Source: DASUPK01 sp963744105 (GTDB lineage Bacteria; Actinomycetota; Thermoleophilia; Solirubrobacterales; 70-9). Taken from it: a stretch of 64,000 nucleotides of DNA. The position numbers were made by a program, and so were the translations under genes. Position 1 is the stretch's first letter. Each line of letters begins with the position of its first letter. A model generated the notes under the pieces. It saw only the letters and a program-made list of their open reading frames with translations, did no database searches and had not been told where the DNA came from. The stretch lies in the NCBI GenBank assembly GCA_963744105.1, contig CAVUSJ010000002.1:186001-250000 (forward strand), read 5' to 3'. This document shows, in pieces, positions 8,376 through 16,824 of this stretch.

Positions 8376-9203
8376 ATGCGCAGCCGAACGATCCTGGCGA
8401 TTCTCCTCATCGCGATTGTCAACGCGGCGGGTTGCGGCGGCTCGGATCACAAGACCGTGAATCCCGAGACGATGCTGGACGCCGCCGCGGCCCACCCTGT
8501 GAGGAGCGCGAACACGGACCTCGATCTGCGTCTCCAGGTGCGCGGGGTGCAGGAGCTCTCGGGGCCGCTTCGGGTGCGCTTCTCAGGCCCCTATGTGAGC
8601 GGCGGGGGCCGAACGATTCCCAGGCTGAACTGGCGGATGAGCGCCAGCGCCCTCGGCTTCCCGGTGGGCGGGCATCTGCTGTCCACCGGCACGAACGCCT
8701 TCCTCACGGTCTACGGCGACACCTACGAGGTCGGGACGGACGCCGTGGCCGCCGCCAACGCCCGGATCGCCGAGGCGGGGGCCATCCACCCGAGGTCGTG
8801 GTTCGGGCGCGCCCGGGTCAACGGCCAGGGCAACGAGGGCGGCGCGGACTGCGAGCGGATCTCGGCGCCCCTGCGGGGGGAAGCGATGGCGCGGGACCTC
8901 GCGCCCGTGACCGAGGCGCTGGGCATGTCCGAAGCGCCCTCGGTGTCCGGAAGGGCGACAGCCTGCGTCGGCTTCGACGACCGCGTCCTGCACCAGCTGC
9001 AGGTGGGCGCGGTCCTGCGCGTCCCGTCCGCCGATCAGGCGGCGCTGCACGGAGCCAGCTCGATCCCCCTCGCGCTCAACCTCGTGCTCAGCGACGTGGG
9101 GAAGCCCCAGTCGATTTCGGCGCCGGCGGGCGGGGGCGTACGCCCGATTCGGGACCTGGGGCTCACTTTGAACGACCTCGGAGTCCCGATCCCCTTAGGC
9201 TGA
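8376..9203 (+). CDS. Putative lipoprotein
   Basis: A 275-residue protein with a lipoprotein signal peptide: basic start, hydrophobic core (ILAILLIAIVNAA) and lipobox AAGC-GG with the Cys at about residue 20. The mature part is beta-rich (LDLRLQVRGVQ, LRVRFSGPY, FLTVYGDTYEVG) and resembles the LppX/LprG-like lipoproteins of actinobacteria in pattern only. It probably sits on the outer face of the membrane. It is divergent from the acyl-CoA dehydrogenase and followed after 4 nt by a small membrane protein, suggesting an operon. Confidence 0.7.
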   Translation: MRSRTILAILLIAIVNAAGCGGSDHKTVNPETMLDAAAAHPVRSANTDLDLRLQVRGVQELSGPLRVRFSGPYVSGGGRTIPRLNWRMSASALGFPVGGHLLSTGTNAFLTVYGDTYEVGTDAVAAANARIAEAGAIHPRSWFGRARVNGQGNEGGADCERISAPLRGEAMARDLAPVTEALGMSEAPSVSGRATACVGFDDRVLHQLQVGAVLRVPSADQAALHGASSIPLALNLVLSDVGKPQSISAPAGGGVRPIRDLGLTLNDLGVPIPLG

Positions 9204-9207
9204 GCGC

Positions 9208-9456
9208 ATGGAATCGAGCGGCAGAAGCCCCCAGGAGCGGCGCGCCGCTGCAGAGGCGCGTGCGCGGGCCCGGAGCGGAGAGCCGCCGGGCACCGGCGAC
9301 GAGGAGCTGCTCGGCGGCGCCGGCCCCCGCGGCGCCGACCGCCCGATGTCACATCACTACGGCGGCCCCGACGTCTACATGCGCCGTCGCCTGATCGCGG
9401 GCGCGGCAGTGATCGTCGTGATCGTGCTGCTCTTCCTGCTGGTCGGCGGCTGCTAG
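9208..9456 (+). CDS. Small C-tail-anchored membrane protein
   Basis: An 82-residue protein, hydrophilic for about 58 residues (Arg/Ala/Glu/Gly-rich) and ending in one membrane segment (RRRLIAGAAVIVVIVLLFLLVGGC). The basic residues before the segment predict a cytoplasmic N-terminus. It lies 4 nt after the lipoprotein gene and is probably cotranscribed. I do not recognise the family. Confidence 0.6.
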   Translation: MESSGRSPQERRAAAEARARARSGEPPGTGDEELLGGAGPRGADRPMSHHYGGPDVYMRRRLIAGAAVIVVIVLLFLLVGGC

Positions 9457-9459
9457 CCG

Positions 9460-10137
9460 CTAGCGCCGCTTCTTCTTGCAGCGCTTCTTCGCGGCCGAGG
9501 CGGAGCGCTTCTTGTGCTTGCACTTCTTCTTCGACCCACCTGCGACGCTTCCCGTCGTGGTCAGCTCAAGGGTCCAGCCTCCGTTGATCGTCACCGGGTC
9601 CGGATAGGAGTCGTCGACGGCATAGAGGTTCCAGTCGCCGTTCGGAGCCGTCCCCCGGACGTTGGCGAGCCCGAGCGGATACGGAGGCGGGATGCCGGGG
9701 AAGTTGTCGGCGGTGTCGTTGTTGCTCGGCTTGTAGGTGCCGCTCGACGGCCGGCTGGAGCAGGAACCGGGCAGGGACGCCGGGGCGTCGTCGTCGAACG
9801 TGAACGCCTCGCCGATGAAGTCAGGGATCAGGCCCGTCGCGCAGACGTCCGAGAAGAGAATCGTGCTGCCTCCCGGGCCGACGAGAAGGACATCGAGGTC
9901 CGGTTCCTGTCCGCCCTGGAGGTTCCCGAGGGTCACGCGGGCCTTGACGATGCTCCCCTGCTCGCCGCTGACCGTGATGGTCGACGGATACGGACTGAGC
10001 CGCTGCGCGCCGACCGTGTTGTAGTTGGGGTCGAGGATCGGCGTCGGGTTCGAGTGGGTCGCAGCGCCCGCGGGCGCAGCAGCGACCAGGACGCAGATCG
10101 CCACACAAACCCCGGTTCCAACTCCCCTTCCTCCCAT
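9460..10137 (-). CDS. Secreted P-domain-like protein with Lys/Cys-rich C-terminal tail
   Basis: A 225-residue protein with a Sec signal peptide (cleavage after AGA-AT at about residue 25). It has one beta-sandwich region with repeated strands (ITVSGEQGSIVKARVTLGNLQ, LDVLLVGPGG, GDWNLYAVDDS, GGWTLELTTTG). That order is typical of proprotein-convertase P domains. The last 25 residues are almost all Lys, Arg, Ser and Ala with two Cys 14 residues apart. The same basic-Cys feature occurs in three other secreted proteins of this window (see findings). It may bind cell-wall polyanions. Confidence 0.7.
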   Translation of the reverse strand: MGGRGVGTGVCVAICVLVAAAPAGAATHSNPTPILDPNYNTVGAQRLSPYPSTITVSGEQGSIVKARVTLGNLQGGQEPDLDVLLVGPGGSTILFSDVCATGLIPDFIGEAFTFDDDAPASLPGSCSSRPSSGTYKPSNNDTADNFPGIPPPYPLGLANVRGTAPNGDWNLYAVDDSYPDPVTINGGWTLELTTTGSVAGGSKKKCKHKKRSASAAKKRCKKKRR

Positions 10138-10148
10138 GCAGGTCGACC

Positions 10149-11357
10149 CTACACCCGTTCGACTTCATCGGCGATCAATTTCGCGAGTGCGAGGGAGGAG
10201 GTCGCCGCGGGGGAGGGGGCGTTGCGCACGTGCAGGGCGCGGTCGGTCCGGTGCACGACGAAGTCGTCGACCAGTCTGCCGTCGCGGTCGAGCGCCTGGG
10301 CGCGGATGCCCGATGGCCCCGGCAGCACATCGCGGGCGCTGAGCTCCGGGACGAAGCGGCGCAGCTCCAAGACGAAGGCGCGCTTACTCGCCGCGTGGCG
10401 GATCTCGGTGATGCCGGTGCGCCAGAAGCGGGCCATCAGCCGCCAGGTGCCCGGCCAAGCGAGATTCGATCGCACGTCCGTGGCCCGCACCCGGCCGAGC
10501 CGATAGGCGTCGCGCGCCCAGACCATCAGCGCAGAGGGTCCGAGCAGGACATCGCCGTCGATCGTCCTGGTCAGGTGCCCGCCGAGGAAGGGAAGGTCGG
10601 GATCCGGGACGGGGTAGATGCTGGCGCGCACCAGATCGCGGCGTTCGGGCCGCAGCCGCAGGTAGCCGCCGCGGAAGGGGACGATGCGCGGCTCGGCCGG
10701 GGCGCCCGCCGCGACCGCCAGCCGGTCGGACCAGGCTCCGGCGCAACTGACCACGAAGCCCGCCTCGGTCGTCCCGCGGCTGTGCTCGACGGCGACGCTC
10801 TCGCCGTGGGGCGTGAGAGACAGAACGTCGGCGCCGGTGGCGACGATTCCGCCGGCGCCCTCGACGTCAGAGGCGTAGGAGGCGGCGACGCGGGCGAAGT
10901 CGACGACCCCGGTCTCCGGCGAGTGCAGCGCCGCCAGACCGCGGGCGTGCGGCTCGATCTCCGCGATCTCGTCGGCGCCGATCCGGCGCAGGCCCGGGAC
11001 CCGGTTCTCCCGGCCGCGACGCTCGAGCTCGTCGAGCCCGCGCAGCTCGCCCTCATCGGCGGCGACGATCAGCTTGCCGTCGCGGCGCGCCTCGATCCCG
11101 CGCTCGTCGCAATACGCGTAGAGCAGCCGGGCGCCTTCCACGCATAGCCGTGCCTTCAGGGATCCCGGCGCGTAATAGATGCCCGCGTGGATCACCCCGC
11201 TCGAGTGGGAGGTCTGGTGGGCGCCGATGCGGTCCTCACGCTCGAGCACGCAGAGCGAGGCGTCCGGATGGCGGGACAGCAGCTCGCGGGCCACGGACAG
11301 GCCGACGATGCCGCCGCCGATGACGACGAAGTCGCAGGTGCTCGGTGGATCGCTCAT
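10149..11357 (-). CDS. lhgO: L-2-hydroxyglutarate oxidase
   Basis: A 402-residue FAD-dependent oxidoreductase of the DAO family. The dinucleotide fold is at the N-terminus (FVVIGGGIVGLSVARELL), followed by the LhgO signature SHSSGVIHAGIYYAPGSLKA and the motif VVSCAGAWSDRLA. The C-terminal block GPSGIRAQALDRDG-LVDDF is also typical. The enzyme oxidises L-2-hydroxyglutarate to 2-oxoglutarate and passes electrons to the membrane quinone pool. It is divergent from the DNA ligase gene with a 34-nt gap, so their promoters must overlap. Confidence 0.92.
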   Translation of the reverse strand: MSDPPSTCDFVVIGGGIVGLSVARELLSRHPDASLCVLEREDRIGAHQTSHSSGVIHAGIYYAPGSLKARLCVEGARLLYAYCDERGIEARRDGKLIVAADEGELRGLDELERRGRENRVPGLRRIGADEIAEIEPHARGLAALHSPETGVVDFARVAASYASDVEGAGGIVATGADVLSLTPHGESVAVEHSRGTTEAGFVVSCAGAWSDRLAVAAGAPAEPRIVPFRGGYLRLRPERRDLVRASIYPVPDPDLPFLGGHLTRTIDGDVLLGPSALMVWARDAYRLGRVRATDVRSNLAWPGTWRLMARFWRTGITEIRHAASKRAFVLELRRFVPELSARDVLPGPSGIRAQALDRDGRLVDDFVVHRTDRALHVRNAPSPAATSSLALAKLIADEVERV

Positions 11358-11391
11358 CCGGCCGAGACTAAGGCGTGATTAGGATCGGTTC

Positions 11392-12360
11392 ATGGCGCTG
11401 CCTCTGAAGCCTCCGATCAAGCCGCAGCTCGCGCTCTCCCGCAAGGTCCTGCCCGAGGGGGAGGACTGGGTGTACGAGCCCAAGTACGACGGCTTCCGCG
11501 CGCTCGCCTACGTCGATGGCGACGACGTCTATCTGCAGTCGCGCGGCGGCAAGCCGCTGCGCCGGTATTTCCCGGAGGTGGAGTTCCCGAAGGGGCGTTA
11601 CGTGATGGACGGGGAGCTGGTGATCCTGGACGAGGACGGCCGGGAGGAGTTCGACCAGCTGCAGAACCGACTGCACCCGGCGGAGTCGCGGGTGAAGATG
11701 CTCGCCGAGAAGACGCCCGCCCTCTTCCGGGCGTTCGACCTGCTGGCCGTCGACCGGCGCAAGCTGACCGGCGAGCCGTTCGCGGAGCGCCGGGGCGCGC
11801 TCGAGAAGCTGATCGCCGCCGCTCCCGGCCGCAAGAAGAGCGCGTCGGGGTCGGTCGAGGTCACGCCCCTTTACAAGACCGCGAAGAGCGCCGAGCCGCT
11901 GCTGCTCTCCGGCGAGGGAGTGATCGCCAAGGAGCGCGACGCGGTCTACAGGCCCGGGCAGCGCAAGGGCATGGTGAAGATCAAGCGGGTGCGGACCATC
12001 GACTGCGTCGTGATGGGCTGGCGTCCCGGCAAGCACGAGGGGACGGTCGGCTCGCTGATCCTCGGGCTCTACGAGAAGGGCAAGCTGCGGCCGATCGGCC
12101 ACACCTCCGGCTTGAAGGCGAAGGAGAAGAAGGAGCTGGTGAAGACCCTGAAGCCGTACGAGACCGGCGAGAAGGGGTCCGGCGACCCGAGCCGCTGGGA
12201 CGCGGACCGCGAGCTCGAGTGGTTCTCACTGCGACCCGAGCTGGTGGTCGAGGTCACCTACGACCACACCAGCGGCGGCCGCATCCGCCACGGCTCGAAG
12301 ATCGTCCGCTGGCGCGAGGACAAGGCGCCCAAGGACTGCAAGTTCGACCAGCTGGTCTAG
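11392..12360 (+). CDS. ATP-dependent DNA ligase (LigC-like)
   Basis: A 322-residue ligase with the adenylation domain first: motif I is EPKYDGFRA, with the nucleophilic Lys at about residue 29. MDGELVILD (motif III), FRAFDLLAVD, EGVIAKERDAVYRPGQR (motif IV) and MVKIKRVRTIDCVVMGW (motif V) follow. An OB domain completes it (LVVEVTYDHTSGGRIRHG). No polymerase or nuclease domain is fused, so it is a LigC-type minimal ligase. It seals nicks with ATP. With the LigD-type polymerase gene 0.8 kb downstream it could act in end joining or repair. Its 3' end overlaps the convergent membrane protein by 4 nt. Confidence 0.92.
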   Translation: MALPLKPPIKPQLALSRKVLPEGEDWVYEPKYDGFRALAYVDGDDVYLQSRGGKPLRRYFPEVEFPKGRYVMDGELVILDEDGREEFDQLQNRLHPAESRVKMLAEKTPALFRAFDLLAVDRRKLTGEPFAERRGALEKLIAAAPGRKKSASGSVEVTPLYKTAKSAEPLLLSGEGVIAKERDAVYRPGQRKGMVKIKRVRTIDCVVMGWRPGKHEGTVGSLILGLYEKGKLRPIGHTSGLKAKEKKELVKTLKPYETGEKGSGDPSRWDADRELEWFSLRPELVVEVTYDHTSGGRIRHGSKIVRWREDKAPKDCKFDQLV

Positions 12361-13097
12361 CGCTCGATCATCTGGGCGGGCCCCAGTGGAACACCTGGGT
12401 CGGGCGCGACCGAATGGAGGATGTGCGGCCAGACGTAGACCTCCCAGGTGGCGGCGACGATCAGCATCGGGACCGCGATCGCCACGGTGACGAAGGTCGC
12501 GGCGAGCAGCTGATCCCACTCGCCCTTCCGGCTGGCGATGGTCCACGCCGCCAGCGGCAGGAATACGGCGGTCAGCTCCAGCAGGGCATGAGGCATGGCG
12601 GTGAGGACCAGCAGCGGGACCGAGATGCCGAGGTCCCAGGAGATCGTCGAGCCGACCAGACCGAGCGCGATCGTCTGCGTTAACAGCGAGAAGCAGGTCA
12701 CGCCGATCACCCAGGCGAACGCGATCGGCCGCGCCTTCTCGTGAACCACGCGGGCGAACCCGGTGTGGCGCTCGGCGGTCAGGGGCAAGGTGGCACCGGC
12801 GATGAAGCCGGCGACGCAGGCGAAGGCGTGCAGCGCCAGCACCAGCGAGTTGCGCCCCAGCACTCCGAGGACGCGGTCGATGCTGGCACCGCCATGGGCG
12901 GTCGGGCCGTAGTGGAAGCCATAGTCGGGCTTCAGGAGCGATGCGGCCACAGTCACCGCGGCGAGCAGGCCCAACGCGATCAGCACCGCCCCGACGAGCC
13001 AAGTGCGAATGACCGGCCACGGATCCTCTCCCCAGTCCTCGAGGATGGACCGGGTCCGGCGCATGCCGTGGACGAGGACGTACTGGTTCGCGTCCAT
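12357..13097 (-). CDS. SpoIIM-like integral membrane protein
   Basis: A 246-residue membrane protein with about five hydrophobic segments. A conserved pattern is visible: FIAGATLPLTAERHTGF after a segment, then MPHALLELTAVFLPLAAWTIA. This resembles the H-x-LLEL-x-A block of stage II sporulation protein M (DUF95) family members found in non-sporulating bacteria. Function there is unknown. It sits between the ligase and the LigD-type polymerase genes but shows no mechanistic link to them. Confidence 0.6.
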   Translation of the reverse strand: MDANQYVLVHGMRRTRSILEDWGEDPWPVIRTWLVGAVLIALGLLAAVTVAASLLKPDYGFHYGPTAHGGASIDRVLGVLGRNSLVLALHAFACVAGFIAGATLPLTAERHTGFARVVHEKARPIAFAWVIGVTCFSLLTQTIALGLVGSTISWDLGISVPLLVLTAMPHALLELTAVFLPLAAWTIASRKGEWDQLLAATFVTVAIAVPMLIVAATWEVYVWPHILHSVAPDPGVPLGPAQMIER

Positions 13098-13138
13098 GCC
13101 TCAACTCATCGGCCCGCGCCAGGGCGGGCATTAGGGCA

Positions 13139-14158
13139 TCAGGACTTCTTGGCTCGGCTCGGCTGGACCCGCCTGGGCTCGCCACGCTGCTTCGCGAAGT
13201 GCGGCGGCCATGGCGCGTCGCCGAGACCGCCCTCCTCGTCGCGGCGGGCCAGGTCCAGCAGCTGGTCGAGCGAGCCGGCGTTCTTGTCGATGTCGGCGGC
13301 GGGGTCTCCGATCTTGCCCACGCGATCGGGCACGGTGTCGAGCCGCAGCTCCGCCGGTTCCACGTCGGGCACCTCGCTCCATTCGAGCGGGCAGCAGACC
13401 CGGGCATCCGGGACCGGCCGCACCGAGTATCCCGACGCGATCGTCCGGTCACGCGCGTTCTGGTTGTAGTCGACGAAGACCCCGTGGCGCTCCTCCTTCC
13501 ACCACTTGCTGGTGGCGTTCCTCGGCACGCGGCGCTCGACTTCACGCGCCAGCGCCAGCGCGGCCCGGCGCACCTCGATGTAGTCCCAGCGCGGCTCGAT
13601 CCGGACGTTCACGTGGATGCCGCGCGACCCGGACGTCTTCGGGTAGCCGACCAGCCCGTGCTCCTCGAGCACCTCCTTGACGCACATCGCGACCTTGCGG
13701 ACGGTGTTCCAGCGGACGCCGGGCTGTGGATCGAGATCGACGCGCAGCTCGTCCGGGTGATCCAGGTCACTGCGGCGCACCGGATGCGGGTTGAAGTCGA
13801 CCACTCCGAGGTTCACCGCCCAGGCCAGATGTGCCCCGTCGTTGACGACGAGCTCCGTCGCCGTCCGGCCGCTCGGGAACGTGAAGGTCGCCGTCTGCAA
13901 CCAGTCGGGCGCGCCCTTCGGCACCCGCTTCTGGAAGAAGAACTCGCCGCCGACGCCGTCGACGAAGCGCTTCATCGTCCCCGGCCGCTCGCGGAGCTGG
14001 TTCACGGCCGCCTCCTGGACCGCGACGTAGTACTCGACCAGGTCGAGCTTCGTGAACTTCGGCTTCGGGAAGAAGATCTTGTCCGGGTTCGACAGGCGGA
14101 CCTCGCGCCCAGCGATCTCGAGCGTCGTGTAGTTCCCCTTGGCCGCCACCGGTGACAT
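13139..14158 (-). CDS. LigD-type primase-polymerase domain protein (NHEJ polymerase)
   Basis: A 339-residue stand-alone archaeo-eukaryotic primase-type polymerase like the polymerase domain of bacterial LigD. The catalytic acidic motif is LRVDLDPQPG. SGSRGIHVNVRI follows, and VFVDYNQNARDRTIASGYSVR is the classic LigD-Pol block. The N-terminus (LSNPDKIFFPKP-FTKLDLVEYY) also matches. The family fills in and adds templated nucleotides at broken ends with Ku and a ligase. No Ku gene is in the window. The Arg/Lys-rich C-terminus ends without a ligase domain, so the activities are split with the nearby LigC-like protein. Confidence 0.92.
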   Translation of the reverse strand: MSPVAAKGNYTTLEIAGREVRLSNPDKIFFPKPKFTKLDLVEYYVAVQEAAVNQLRERPGTMKRFVDGVGGEFFFQKRVPKGAPDWLQTATFTFPSGRTATELVVNDGAHLAWAVNLGVVDFNPHPVRRSDLDHPDELRVDLDPQPGVRWNTVRKVAMCVKEVLEEHGLVGYPKTSGSRGIHVNVRIEPRWDYIEVRRAALALAREVERRVPRNATSKWWKEERHGVFVDYNQNARDRTIASGYSVRPVPDARVCCPLEWSEVPDVEPAELRLDTVPDRVGKIGDPAADIDKNAGSLDQLLDLARRDEEGGLGDAPWPPHFAKQRGEPRRVQPSRAKKS

Positions 14159-14203
14159 CTTCGCCCTTACGACCGCGAATCTCGGCCGAATTCATCGCGC
14201 TGA

Positions 14204-15118
14204 TTGAATCCACGGATCGAAACGCTCGAGACGTTGACCTACGAGGTGACCGGCCCCATCGCCCGGATCACACTGAACCGCCCCGAGCGCGGCAACGGGA
14301 TCACGCTCGAGATGCCGCGCGAGCTGGCCGCCTGCGTCGAGCGGGCGAACCTCGATCCCGAGGTCCACGTCATCGCCCTGGCCGGCAACGGCTCCGGCTT
14401 CTGCGGCGGCTATGACCTGGTGGCCTCCGCCGAGCACGATATGGAGGGCATCGCGCACCCGGAGGCGCCGGAGGGCTCACCGCTCGATCCCGTGGTCCAG
14501 GCGCGCAACCACGACCCGTCCGGCACCTGGGATCCGGTCACCGACTACCAGATGATGAGCCGCAACCTGCGCGGCTTCATGAGCCTCTTCCACTCCGAGA
14601 AGCCGACGGTCTGCAAGGTGCACGGCTACTGCGTCGCCGGCGGCACCGACATGGCGCTCTGCTCGGACCTGCTGGTGGTGGAGGACAGGGCCAAGATCGG
14701 CTACCCGCCCGCCCGGGTCTGGGGCGTCCCGACCAGCGCGCTCTGGGCGTACCGGGTCGGCCCGGCGCGGGCCAAGCGCCTGCTGCTCACCGGCGACTCG
14801 ATCGACGGCACGACCGCGGCCGAGTGGGGGCTTGCCTCGGAGGTCGCACCGGGAGCGGAGCTCGACGAGCGCTTCGAGGCCCTGCTCGAGCGAATCGCCC
14901 GCGTCCCGATCAACCAGCTGGTCATGCACAAGCTGCTCGTCAACCAGGCGCTCTACTCCCAGGGTCTGGCGGCGACTCAGGCGCTCGGCGTCTTCTTCGA
15001 CGGGATCGCGCGCCACACGCCGGAGGGGTTCGACTGGCAGCGCCTCGCGGCCGAGAAGGGCTTCAAGGAGGCCGTTCGCGAGCGCGACGAGCCCTTCGGC
15101 GACGTCGGCCTGCAATAG
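14204..15118 (+). CDS. Enoyl-CoA hydratase/isomerase (crotonase) family protein
   Basis: A 304-residue crotonase with a TTG start. The oxyanion-hole blocks are present: GNGSGFCGGYDL and HGYCVAGGTDMALCSDLLV. At the position where hydratases have catalytic Glu (PE-x-G) it reads YPPARVWGVPT, so the second catalytic Glu is not evident and the reaction may not be simple hydration. A long insertion (EGIAHPEAPEGSPLDP) follows the first block. The hotdog thioesterase starts 13 nt downstream and is probably cotranscribed, pointing to acyl-CoA turnover. Confidence 0.88.
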   Translation: MNPRIETLETLTYEVTGPIARITLNRPERGNGITLEMPRELAACVERANLDPEVHVIALAGNGSGFCGGYDLVASAEHDMEGIAHPEAPEGSPLDPVVQARNHDPSGTWDPVTDYQMMSRNLRGFMSLFHSEKPTVCKVHGYCVAGGTDMALCSDLLVVEDRAKIGYPPARVWGVPTSALWAYRVGPARAKRLLLTGDSIDGTTAAEWGLASEVAPGAELDERFEALLERIARVPINQLVMHKLLVNQALYSQGLAATQALGVFFDGIARHTPEGFDWQRLAAEKGFKEAVRERDEPFGDVGLQ

Positions 15119-15130
15119 GGTGGCGCGCCC

Positions 15131-15592
15131 GTGAATCCGGACATCACCGCCGAGAACATCAAGACCTGGCTGCCCGACACCTTCCCCGGCGACATGGCGA
15201 TCGAGCCGGTCGAGATCACCGACGACGTGTCGACCGGGCGGATGGTGGTCGACAAGCGCCACCTCCACCCGGGCGGCTTCGTCCACGGCGGGGTCTGGAC
15301 CGCGTTCGGCGACTCGGTCGCGGCCTGGGCCACCTTCCGCGCCCTTCCGCCGAACCACGACTTCACGACCATCGAGCTGAAGCTGAACGTCTTCGCCGCC
15401 GGGGTGCTCGGCGACGAGCTGATCTGCGAGGCGAAGCCACTGCACGTCGGACGGAGTACGGCCGTGATCGAGGCGATGATCCGCAAGGGCGAGAAGCCGG
15501 TGGCCAACCTGATCGTCACCCAGTTCGTGCTGCCGGGCCGCGATCCGCGAGCCGAGCGGCCGGCGCCGGGGGACTACCCGCCGGGGGACTAG
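15131..15592 (+). CDS. PaaI-type hotdog thioesterase
   Basis: A 153-residue hotdog-fold protein with GTG start. The motif HPGGFVHGGVWTAFGDSVAAWA carries the conserved His-Gly-Gly and downstream acidic residue of the PaaI/YbgC acyl-CoA thioesterases; TTIELKLNVFAAG is the central strand. The family hydrolyses aryl- or acyl-CoA, releasing CoA. It lies 13 nt after the crotonase gene. Its 3' end overlaps the convergent membrane protein by 4 nt. Confidence 0.9.
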   Translation: MNPDITAENIKTWLPDTFPGDMAIEPVEITDDVSTGRMVVDKRHLHPGGFVHGGVWTAFGDSVAAWATFRALPPNHDFTTIELKLNVFAAGVLGDELICEAKPLHVGRSTAVIEAMIRKGEKPVANLIVTQFVLPGRDPRAERPAPGDYPPGD

Positions 15593-16323
15593 CCCAGGAT
15601 GTTGACCGCCCGCGCCACGACGAGGCCGACAGTGACCAGGGCCGATGTCCCCTGAATCCCCATCAGCAGCTTCGCCGTCTGGGTCAACGGCATCGCGTCG
15701 GTCGGGCTGAAGGCCGTGGCGTTGGTCAGGGAGGTGTAGAGGTAGTCGAGAAAGGTCGGCTGCCAGTCGGTGCCCATGGGGGTGCGCTGCGGATCGTCCA
15801 TCTGGGGGAACAGGAAGTCCGGCCAGGGCCGTTCCTTCTCGAAGCGATCCAGCGGGCCACCGCGGTCGAGGTCCCAGAAGACGACCGAGAAGATCAGCAC
15901 GTTGGTGACCCAGAGCACGACTCCCGACCCGATCAGCGCATGTCCGTTGACCTTCCCCCCGGCGATCAGGTAGTGCACCAACAGGCCGAGTGAGACGAGA
16001 TAGGTCACGGTCACGAGGCCCAGAATCGTCCAGAGCAGGCCGCGCTGATGACGCCACCCAGAGCGAGAAACCCGCGCGGGCGCAATCACGACCAACGTAA
16101 GAAGCAAAAGCCCCTCGACCGCCGGGATCAGCCAGATCGGGCCGATGACGAGCTTGTCGGAGAGCGTCAGATGAAGCGCGACCGCGAATGCCACGGCGAG
16201 CTGCGCCGGCCAGAGCGGATCCCCCTCGTTCACTCGCCTGTTCAGGCGATGGACCTCCCGCCGCAGGTGACCCGGGACATGCCTTGTGTCAGCCGGCGCG
16301 CTGTGTGCGGTCGGATCCGCCAT
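15589..16323 (-). CDS. DUF1345-like four-segment membrane protein
   Basis: The start at MADPTAHSAP (16323) gives 244 residues and avoids overlap with the divergent NTF2-like gene; the frame is open 105 nt further but that part is Arg/Cys-rich and non-conserved looking. About five membrane segments are visible. The C-terminal block DYLYTSLTNATAFSPTDAMPLT followed by a last segment is typical of DUF1345 proteins, which resemble two-segment ion-channel pores. Transport function is inferred only. Confidence 0.7.
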   Translation of the reverse strand: MADPTAHSAPADTRHVPGHLRREVHRLNRRVNEGDPLWPAQLAVAFAVALHLTLSDKLVIGPIWLIPAVEGLLLLTLVVIAPARVSRSGWRHQRGLLWTILGLVTVTYLVSLGLLVHYLIAGGKVNGHALIGSGVVLWVTNVLIFSVVFWDLDRGGPLDRFEKERPWPDFLFPQMDDPQRTPMGTDWQPTFLDYLYTSLTNATAFSPTDAMPLTQTAKLLMGIQGTSALVTVGLVVARAVNILG

Positions 16324-16428
16324 CCGCCCGGAGTTCGCCTCTTTAGGCACTGCTCCTGCCCTTGCACCGCGTGCTCGGGAGGCGTACGGTCGGTGTCCGG
16401 CAGCACAGCAGCGGAGGAGGAGACTCAA

Positions 16429-16818
16429 ATGGGTGAGAACGCAGACGCCGTCAAGGATCGTTGGGACGACTTCAGCAAGGGCGACATCGATGGTGCCGTC
16501 TCGACCACGGACGAGAACGCCGAGATCAGGCTTCCGGACACTCTGCCGTGGGGTGGTACCTACAAGGGCCCCGACGGGTTCAAGGAGATGATCCAGAAGT
16601 TCCTCTCCAACTTCGAGTCCGTCGACCCGAAGCCCACCGCCTTCCTCGAGGCCGACGATGGCGAGACCGTCGTCGTGGTCGTCGAGGGCACGGGCAAGAC
16701 GAAGTCGGGCAATGAGCTGGGCGGCCGCTCCGTCTGGCTCTACAAGGTGAGCGACGGAAAGCTCACGGACGCGGAGTTCTTCGGCGACACGGCCGAGGCA
16801 CGAGATGCCCTGGGCTGA
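16429..16818 (+). CDS. NTF2/SnoaL-like protein
   Basis: A 129-residue protein of the NTF2-like superfamily (cone-shaped alpha+beta barrel): VKDRWDDFSKGDIDGAVS, NAEIRLPDTLPWGGTYKGPDGFKEMI, and strands ETVVVVVEGTGKT and GRSVWLYKVSDGKLTDAEFF. The ATG has a strong upstream GGAGGAGGAG. Members may be small-molecule isomerases, hydrolases or simple binding proteins; nothing here decides. A second NTF2-like protein lies at 24.2 kb. Confidence 0.85.
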   Translation: MGENADAVKDRWDDFSKGDIDGAVSTTDENAEIRLPDTLPWGGTYKGPDGFKEMIQKFLSNFESVDPKPTAFLEADDGETVVVVVEGTGKTKSGNELGGRSVWLYKVSDGKLTDAEFFGDTAEARDALG

Positions 16819-16824
16819 CGTTTC

